Assembly (NCBI GenBank): GCA_025060395.1
Contig: JANXCC010000011.1
Location: 1 to 46,547 of the forward strand
DNA: 46,547 bases
Origin: Candidatus Bipolaricaulota bacterium
Lineage (GTDB): Bacteria > Bipolaricaulota > Bipolaricaulia > RBG-16-55-9 > DRXL01
Direction of reading: 5' to 3'
A program made the position numbers and the translations under genes. Below the pieces are notes generated by a model that saw only the letters and a program-made list of their open reading frames with translations, was not told where the DNA came from and searched no databases. This document shows positions 41,763 to 46,547 of this stretch, piece by piece (the stretch's first letter is position 1; each line of letters opens with the position of its first letter).

Positions 41763-43234
41763 AAACTCCAGACGGCTCCAGGCAGACGAGCGAAGAACTC
41801 GCTCAACGCGATAAGTAGCTGTAAGAGCAGTCCTTCAAGCCCCCCAATCATGTGAGCGACGATGGACACTGGGAACGCGCTGGCGATCAGCAAAAATATC
41901 CCGCCCCACAGGGCAATCGTCGCCACCGGGACGATCACCAAATTCCCTAAGATCGCGCCCCAGAGATAAACTTGGTGAAAGTGATACGCCAACACTGGTG
42001 CGACCGCAAGCTGCGCGGCCAGCGTCACGAGTATAAGCGAGAGTCCCGGCGGGGCTACTCGGAGTGGCTTCGTCTCATCCTTTGGAGGGCGCGGGACAAG
42101 TCCTAGGCGTTCGATCAACGGTGGCCAGACGTAGAGCATAGCCAGCACAATGCCCAATATGCCAGCGAAGCTCAGCTGAAAGCTTACATCAAAGAGCGCT
42201 TCGGGATCGAGGAGCAGAATCGCTAGAGCTGCCGTCGCTATGCTTTGTAAGGGATCGGCCCAGCGTTTGAGGATCCAGCCGCGCTCTGCAAAGAGAAACC
42301 CTATGGTCAGAAAGAAGAACATCGCCGTCGCGCGCAACAGGCTTACCTCAAAGCCCACTACCAGTAGATAGACGATCACGACCGGTGCAGCGAGAAAGTA
42401 GAGCTTCGTGAAGCTGAAGCCCCACCAGCTCACGAGAAGGGCGAGCAACGCCAGGATCATCCCAAGATTGGCCCCAGAAGCGACAAGCACGTGCATCACC
42501 CCGGCGTCGCGGAAGCTCGCTTCGATCTCTTTGGGGAGGCTCTCGCGCTCGCCAAAGAGCAAGCCCTTCAGAAGCGCGCTCTGTTCAAAAGAGAGATAGC
42601 GCTCAATTTGAGCGAAGAGCTTCTGACGCAGCTCGTAGCCCCACTGCAAAAAGAGCGATCCCTGGCGGCGCGCCACGACCTGGACTTGGCTCTCGCGATA
42701 GATCCAGATGACGCCCCAGATGTCACGACGTCGTAAATACTCGCGATAATTAAAGAGTCCTCCTTCAGGGGGCACGCGCACCGGCGCGCGGATGATCAGC
42801 TCGTCGCCATAGTGAATCTGAAAATATTCGGGATCGCGGGTGTGATCGTAGAAGATCTGAAGATACCCTGGAGCATGGTGCGGCTTGAGCACGAAGCGCG
42901 AACGCTCTGGACCGTGATCGGGGTAGCTGACGACGATGCCCCGTATATGCTGAATTTTTTCAGCGTGTTCGTAGAGTCTTTCTGCGGGGAAGCGCGCGTT
43001 GGTGTAGAGCAGAGCGCCGAGGGCCGTGCAAGTGAGCAGCGTGCAGAACGTGCTGAAGGGACGCAGCTTCTGGCTGAAGAGACTCGCGATAGTCACAGTG
43101 AGCACGAGCGCTGTCAGCGCCGCGAGCCAGACGAACGAGCACTCCCACGTGTGCGCTATGAAGATGCCCAAGGCGAAGAAGACCAAGACGACAAGCAGGG
43201 GACGGCGGCGGAATTTCGGATGTTGAGGGTACAT
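41759..43234 (-). CDS. ComEC/Rec2-family DNA-uptake channel, membrane part only
   Basis: 491 residues, about ten spans. The N-terminal DUF4131-like region is followed by the competence domain with LKGLLFGERESLP, MHVLVASGANLGM and LLRATAMFF. The C-terminal metallo-beta-lactamase-like nuclease domain of full ComEC is missing; the chain ends after the last span. It would carry single-stranded DNA across the inner membrane. No other competence gene is visible nearby. Confidence 0.88.
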   Translation of the reverse strand: MYPQHPKFRRRPLLVVLVFFALGIFIAHTWECSFVWLAALTALVLTVTIASLFSQKLRPFSTFCTLLTCTALGALLYTNARFPAERLYEHAEKIQHIRGIVVSYPDHGPERSRFVLKPHHAPGYLQIFYDHTRDPEYFQIHYGDELIIRAPVRVPPEGGLFNYREYLRRRDIWGVIWIYRESQVQVVARRQGSLFLQWGYELRQKLFAQIERYLSFEQSALLKGLLFGERESLPKEIEASFRDAGVMHVLVASGANLGMILALLALLVSWWGFSFTKLYFLAAPVVIVYLLVVGFEVSLLRATAMFFFLTIGFLFAERGWILKRWADPLQSIATAALAILLLDPEALFDVSFQLSFAGILGIVLAMLYVWPPLIERLGLVPRPPKDETKPLRVAPPGLSLILVTLAAQLAVAPVLAYHFHQVYLWGAILGNLVIVPVATIALWGGIFLLIASAFPVSIVAHMIGGLEGLLLQLLIALSEFFARLPGAVWSF

Positions 43235-43246
43235 AGGTATAGCAAG

Positions 43247-43525
43247 TCAACACCGAGTAGGCGCGATCACAGGTCTTGGTCTGGCTCTATATTTAATATT
43301 CGCCGCGCAGGCCATCAGAGCAAACCATCTTGCTCCATTATAGCAGATAGAGTAGCAGCCTAAGGCGGGTTGGCCCTGCTCGATCAGGATCGTGCCACGG
43401 CGATAGGAGACCGGGCGCAGAGAGGGAGTATCGTCTTTATCGAAGTGATGGAGCACGCACCATTCATGCTGGCAGAAGGGCTGAGACTTGGTGCGCTTTG
43501 GGGTATCTGCGAATTTGATGGCCAT
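43247..43525 (-). pseudogene. Truncated Crp/Fnr-family regulator (N-terminal fragment)
   Basis: The frame from the ATG at 43525 has 92 codons. Its middle reads YRRGTILIEQGQPALGCY, the start of a Crp/Fnr beta roll and close to the same stretch of the gene at 820. A CQHEWC pair near residue 18 precedes it. Beyond that the family resemblance ends, and about 30 unrelated residues lead to the stop; there is no wing or helix-turn-helix. It is a decayed or truncated copy. Confidence 0.6.
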
Positions 43526-43585
43526 AGTACACCCCCTCTCGTTTGAATCACGGAAGGCACGGAGAATCACTGAAAGCGCGGAAGA

Positions 43586-43807
43586 TTACTTCCGTGTCAT
43601 CTGTGGCTCTTCGGCGCTCTCCGTGATTCTGCTTTTCGCTTCGAGTTCGTCTAGGTACTTCTCGACGGCCTCAAGAACCAAGAAGTTCAGCGATCGTTTC
43701 TGCTCCCGCGCGATTTTTCTGAGGCGCTCCAGCAACTGCTTGTGGCGCTTCTCTTTAGGGATATAGACTGTGAGTTGCCAGGACGTCTCGCCGTTGCTTC
43801 GTCTCAC
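43586..43807 (-). CDS. Ribbon-helix-helix DNA-binding protein
   Basis: 73 residues from a GTG start with GAGGTG upstream. QLTVYIPKEK is the ribbon, and LLERLRKIAREQKRSLNFLVLEAVEKYLDEL gives the two helices of an Arc/CopG-type dimer. It may repress its own promoter: TATAAT lies at 43819-43824 (minus) and a CTTAAG site at 43830-43835, with more sites in the array beyond. No toxin partner is adjacent on this strand. Confidence 0.75.
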   Translation of the reverse strand: MRRSNGETSWQLTVYIPKEKRHKQLLERLRKIAREQKRSLNFLVLEAVEKYLDELEAKSRITESAEEPQMTRK

Positions 43808-43818
43808 CGTCCCACCTC

Positions 43819-43847
43819 ATTATACTTCACTTAAGTTTACTTTTGAA
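43819..43847 (-). promoter_or_regulatory. Promoter of the ribbon-helix-helix gene with a CTTAAG site in the spacer
   Basis: Minus-strand TTCAAA (43842-43847), 17 bp, TATAAT (43819-43824), followed by 11 bases to the GTG. The palindrome CTTAAG at 43830-43835 sits between the boxes, as expected of an operator. Confidence 0.55.
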
Positions 43848-43861
43848 GTCCCTGGCTCGAC

Positions 43862-43965
43862 CTTAAGCTCGCTTAAACTTTTTCTTAATCTTGCTTAAGG
43901 TTTTTCTTAATCTAGATTAAGTTCAAACTTAAGCAAGCCCAAACTTTTTCTTAATCTAGCTTATG
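43862..43965. repeat. Array of 22-bp-periodic CTTAAG/CTTAAT half-sites
   Basis: Half-sites begin at 43862, 43884, 43906, 43928 and 43950, exactly 22 bp apart. A second set lies 10 bp on at 43872, 43894, 43916 and 43960; the expected 43938 site has decayed. Position 43906-43921 is a perfect 16-bp palindrome, CTTAATCTAGATTAAG. Five-T tracts at 43879, 43901 and 43945 share the period. It looks like a multi-site operator or bent-DNA array between the repressor-like gene and the secreted-protein gene. Confidence 0.75.
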
Positions 43966-43966
43966 G

Positions 43967-44188
43967 TCAGGGGAGGGGAGTCGTGCTAGAGTGAAGGCGC
44001 AGCGTGCGATCCATGACAGGGAGCGAAAGCGAGCGTGGGCGGGGTGCCGTGTACCGGGGATGGCCCACGGGGAGCCCCGCACCCCGCCCAAGACTCAACT
44101 CACGGGAGGTGAGAGCTATGACGTGAGCAGAGACACGGAGTAGCAGACAAATTAAATCTCAAATCACCCATAAAAGGAGGAGATACGA
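43967..44188 (+). ncRNA. GC-rich structured leader upstream of the 44189 gene
   Basis: About 220 bp without a gene. It holds a perfect 11-bp stem, GGGCGGGGTGC (44037-44047) with GCACCCCGCCC (44079-44089), enclosing a 4-bp stem CGTG/CACG (44048-44051 and 44066-44069) and further G and C runs that could cross-pair. A smaller CTCAC/GTGAG hairpin lies at 44099-44113. An AAGGAGGAG ribosome site precedes the ATG. I cannot match it to a known riboswitch; it could be a leader RNA, a ribozyme or a small RNA. Confidence 0.4.
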
Positions 44189-44941
44189 ATGTTCAAGAAG
44201 AATCTCAAGCTGCTGGCGACGATGGTGGGATTAGTAACGGTGTTGGTGACTGTACTGGTGCTACCAGGTACAACACAACAAACGCAGCTCTCCAGAGCAA
44301 GTATCCTAAACGCCATCCAAGCAGCTATGGGGGCTCAATTAACAGCCGCCGTTGGAGAGCAGCTTGCCCTGGATGCTGCGGTTTTCTTTTCCAACTATTA
44401 TGGAAGCACCTGGGCTTTTGTACCTCCTAGGTTTCTAGGGTCACCAGAGGTTTATGCCTACTACATAAAAGCTCTCGAAGATTTAAAAGCAGGCAAGGAG
44501 GTTGAGCTTTTGCTAGGTGGCTTCTACATTTCTGAAGCGACACCTAAGGGTTTGGCTCCCGGTTTCTATCTCGTCAGAACAATTAATAAGGATAAAGCCG
44601 TGCTCCTTTACAATGAGGAAGTGGTAGCTGAGCTACCTATAAGTCTTAGACGTATTTCTCTAGAGGAACTCACTAGTATCATGAACATTGGTGGTTTCCC
44701 AGAGCCTTTCCCAGCTGAGAAGCAAATTCCTGTTATCGTACTAGCAGGTATACCAAACCCGGTTTTCAACGGTGGAGGAACTGCTGGGCCCTTGCCACCG
44801 TCACCTCCGTCACCTCAACCTCCACCGCCCCCGCCGCCTCCACCGACATGGCCGTGGAAGCACTATGTTCCTGGCCAAATCTGCTTTAGCGTCCCTGTGC
44901 TCCCCTTTGTCGAATGGGATATAGTATGTATAGATCCCTAG
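44189..44941 (+). CDS. Secreted Pro-rich protein of unknown family
   Basis: 250 residues. A signal peptide or anchor (LLATMVGLVTVLVTVLVLPG) is followed by a folded domain (about residues 35-185), a proline tract of about 20 residues (205-225), and a short C-terminal segment with two cysteines (HYVPGQICFSVPVLPFVEWDIVCIDP). The tract and Cys-containing tail suggest a linker and a small surface-exposed module. The coding DNA is AT-richer than the core genome. A strong AAGGAGGAG site and hairpin downstream suggest its own transcript. Not recognised. Confidence 0.75.
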   Translation: MFKKNLKLLATMVGLVTVLVTVLVLPGTTQQTQLSRASILNAIQAAMGAQLTAAVGEQLALDAAVFFSNYYGSTWAFVPPRFLGSPEVYAYYIKALEDLKAGKEVELLLGGFYISEATPKGLAPGFYLVRTINKDKAVLLYNEEVVAELPISLRRISLEELTSIMNIGGFPEPFPAEKQIPVIVLAGIPNPVFNGGGTAGPLPPSPPSPQPPPPPPPPPTWPWKHYVPGQICFSVPVLPFVEWDIVCIDP

Positions 44942-44959
44942 AGTGTAGATAGGATCGTA

Positions 44960-44999
44960 AAGAGAGGGGATACAAACAGTAGTTTGTATCCCCTCTCTT
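44960..44999 (+). terminator. Strong hairpin after the secreted-protein gene
   Basis: A perfect 18-bp stem (44960-44977 and 44982-44999) with an AGTA loop, 19 bases after the stop codon. The T tail is short (CTT, then GCACCTTT), so termination may need a factor, but the stem would also stabilise the message. Confidence 0.65.
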
Positions 45000-45033
45000 G
45001 CACCTTTGCTCAGCTTAAAATAGAATAAGATTT

Positions 45034-45963
45034 ATGAAGTCGCTTCTATGGATGTTAGGAAAAATCTTGATATTTCATGTTATTATGATCGTTAGCGAGT
45101 TACCTTTTATACCCTTGCATCTTCTCATCTTTATATTATTAACCCATATTTGCGGATTCCCTCAAGAGCTGCTTCTAGAGGAATGGAAGTTAAGAGCCGA
45201 TAAAAGCGCTCCCTGGACGGTAGCTGGAGCCGTAATACTGGCTTCATGGATCATGGCTCGTTTTTTCGATAAGAGACCCTTGGCATCTCTAGGATTGAAG
45301 CTCCATCAGAGTTGGTGGAAAGAATTGATGTGGGGAATATCCCTCGGCACAGGTCTCGTAGTATTTCTTGTAATTGGATTACTAGCTTTAAGGTTGTTGC
45401 CGCTTGATGTTTTTCTTCAAGGGATTTTTAGCGAACATCGCTTGGAGCAAGAGCGAGGTAGGATCGAAGTAGCTCTATGCTTAGCGTTACCATTCAATGC
45501 TGGAGTAGTGGTTTTCGAAGAGGTAGGAGCTCGAGGATATATTTTCCAAACCTTGATAAGGGGGATTGGATTAGCTCCAGCTATTCTCCTAACGTCATTG
45601 TTGTTTGCAATAGGTCATAAACCATATCCATGGGCTCCTCTGTATGCTGGATTAGGTGGCTTGTTAATGGCCCTTGCCATATGGAAAACAAAATCTTTAT
45701 GGTGTTCTATAGGGATTCACTTCGCTTTTAATTATTTGCACTATTTACTCAGGCTTCAGTATCTAGGCTGGCAATCAACAATAATACTAGCTATCGGTGT
45801 GGGATTAGTTATTGTGGTCATAATGAAGTTTTTCAGACCTGATTCGCAAATGGAAGCTTTGTGGCGGCAGTATGTGCCGGTTGCGCAGCCGTGGGCGCAG
45901 CTGAAGAGCTGGTGGGCGAGGCGCAAGCAGGCTCCACAAGACCAGACGCCCCCAACACACTGA
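45034..45963 (+). CDS. CPBP-family intramembrane endopeptidase
   Basis: 309 residues, about 8 spans. The CPBP/Abi motif EEVGARG (E162, E163, R167) is followed by FAIGH (H195) and IHFAFNY (about H228), the metal and catalytic set of the Rce1-like family. The last 45 residues are a basic cytoplasmic tail, higher in GC than the rest. Its neighbour is a secreted Cys-tailed protein, and CPBP proteins often sit beside bacteriocin or peptide genes, so it may process or protect against that product. This link is an inference. Confidence 0.88.
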   Translation: MKSLLWMLGKILIFHVIMIVSELPFIPLHLLIFILLTHICGFPQELLLEEWKLRADKSAPWTVAGAVILASWIMARFFDKRPLASLGLKLHQSWWKELMWGISLGTGLVVFLVIGLLALRLLPLDVFLQGIFSEHRLEQERGRIEVALCLALPFNAGVVVFEEVGARGYIFQTLIRGIGLAPAILLTSLLFAIGHKPYPWAPLYAGLGGLLMALAIWKTKSLWCSIGIHFAFNYLHYLLRLQYLGWQSTIILAIGVGLVIVVIMKFFRPDSQMEALWRQYVPVAQPWAQLKSWWARRKQAPQDQTPPTH

Positions 45964-46009
45964 AAGACACCAAGCGCTCCAGACGCTGGAGCGGGCGGCG
46001 GGGGGCGCC

Positions 46010-46375
46010 TTAAGAGAACTGAGCACGCCGAAGGCGATGCCGCCCTGGCTCAATGACCGCGAAGCATCCGCGCAGATCTTCTTCCCCGTGCTCAGCTAAG
46101 AATCGCTCTAACTCCCTATGCACGGCTTCCACCGTCTCTGGGGCTATGCGCAGCAAGATCACCCCGCTATGCTCGCGATGCCTCAGAAAGACTAAGCTCC
46201 CATACCCCTTGTCCCGCGTCACCAGCACCCGCCGCTGCTGGTGCGCATATACCAAGAGCTGCTCATCGGAAGCGCTTTCTAATCCCACATCCGCGGCGCG
46301 CTGCACCTCATGCCCTAAGGCACGAAGAAAATTTACGGTCACCTGCCAGACATCTTGGTCGCTTAAGAAGCGCAT
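46010..46375 (-). CDS. DUF5615 PIN-like protein, putative toxin
   Basis: 121 residues. MRFLSDQDVWQ (D6, D8), DEQLLVYA and RVLVTRDKGYG are the DUF5615 (Mut7-C-like PIN) pattern of a metal-dependent RNase fold. It starts 5 bp after the stop of the DUF433 gene. In families of this pairing the DUF433 partner is the antitoxin. Confidence 0.85.
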   Translation of the reverse strand: MRFLSDQDVWQVTVNFLRALGHEVQRAADVGLESASDEQLLVYAHQQRRVLVTRDKGYGSLVFLRHREHSGVILLRIAPETVEAVHRELERFLAEHGEEDLRGCFAVIEPGRHRLRRAQFS

Positions 46376-46380
46376 GAGGA

Positions 46381-46547
46381 CTAGCTGGCGACGTGGATCT
46401 CCTCGGATTTGACGAGCTCGGTGGCGTAGCGCACGCAGGCTTGGATGTCTTCTTCGGTCAGGTCAGGGTAATACTCCGTAACGATCTGAGAGAAGGGGAT
46501 GCCCGCCTGCACCAGCTCCAGCACACACCAGACGGGGATACGCGTCC
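46381..46547 (-). CDS. DUF433-family antitoxin, C-terminal part (runs off the right edge)
   Basis: The minus-strand frame is open from the right edge to the TAG at 46381-46383. It reads TRIPVWCVLELVQAGIPFSQ and TEYYPDLTEEDIQACVRYA, the DUF433 helix-turn-helix pattern. The N-terminus lies outside the window. It forms a pair with DUF5615. Confidence 0.85.
   Translation of the reverse strand, partial: TRIPVWCVLELVQAGIPFSQIVTEYYPDLTEEDIQACVRYATELVKSEEIHVAS

Noticed and set aside
43862-43965. CRISPR array
   Set aside because: The unit is only 22 bp with no unique spacers between copies; it is a phased half-site array, and no cas genes are present.
44030-44100. rRNA or tRNA remnant, suggested by GAGCGAAAGCGAGCGTGGGC
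   Set aside because: Resemblance to rRNA is limited to a few bases and no cloverleaf forms.

Overview
The window reads as ordinary chromosome from an uncultured bacterium. GC content is about 54 percent, and AT-richer patches lie near 17.0-18.0 kb and 44.2-45.9 kb. Two features suggest a double membrane: a predicted outer-membrane barrel that ends in Phe (37580-38701) and a periplasm-type Cu/Zn superoxide dismutase. A complete SUF system, a 7Fe-type ferredoxin, a K+-dependent-type membrane pyrophosphatase, ThyX and a SAM hydroxide adenosyltransferase would suit an anaerobic or microaerophilic, possibly thermophilic lineage such as Bipolaricaulota/Acetothermia. That placement is an inference only; no taxonomic marker was tested.

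Layout. 1-7.1 kb: the 3' remnant of a SpoIVB-type (S55) peptidase gene abuts a Crp/Fnr regulator. The regulator converges on a sufC-B-D-U-Rieske-S operon read leftward from a consensus promoter at 7023-7051. 7.1-11.7 kb: a rightward membrane-homeostasis cluster of nucleotidyltransferase, TPM, PspA, zinc-ribbon TPM, TPM with zinc ribbons, and a LemA-like protein. 11.7-14.4 kb: malate dehydrogenase with a small GIY-YIG-like protein, tRNA-Pro(GGG), and a SerK-like/methyltransferase pair. 14.6-18.6 kb: a DASS transporter, thyX, a restriction-type nuclease-fold protein and a PLD nuclease. 18.6-24.5 kb: sodC with P5C dehydrogenase, fdxA with a complete S55 protein, and an M42 peptidase. 24.5-31.4 kb: alaS, a 41-residue acidic microprotein missed by length cut-offs, a cupredoxin-like lipoprotein, hppA, a Nudix hydrolase and a zinc-ribbon protein. 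31.4-36.9 kb: the alr-SAM hydrolase-cca operon, an Asp/Glu racemase, MgtC and an O-methyltransferase. 37-43.2 kb: the barrel pair, an anchored protein, an NHL protein, ruvX and comEC. 43.2-46.5 kb: an accessory end with a broken Crp/Fnr gene, a ribbon-helix-helix regulator, a 22-bp-periodic operator-like array, a GC-rich structured leader, a secreted Pro-rich protein, a CPBP protease and a DUF433/DUF5615 pair.

Most promising for novelty are the 43.58-45.96 kb locus (regulator, 22-bp repeats, structured leader, secreted protein, intramembrane protease), the acidic Trp/Asp microprotein after alaS, the deletion-like S55/Crp junction near 855, and promoters that place the -10 box only 6-9 bases before the start codon (leaderless transcription).
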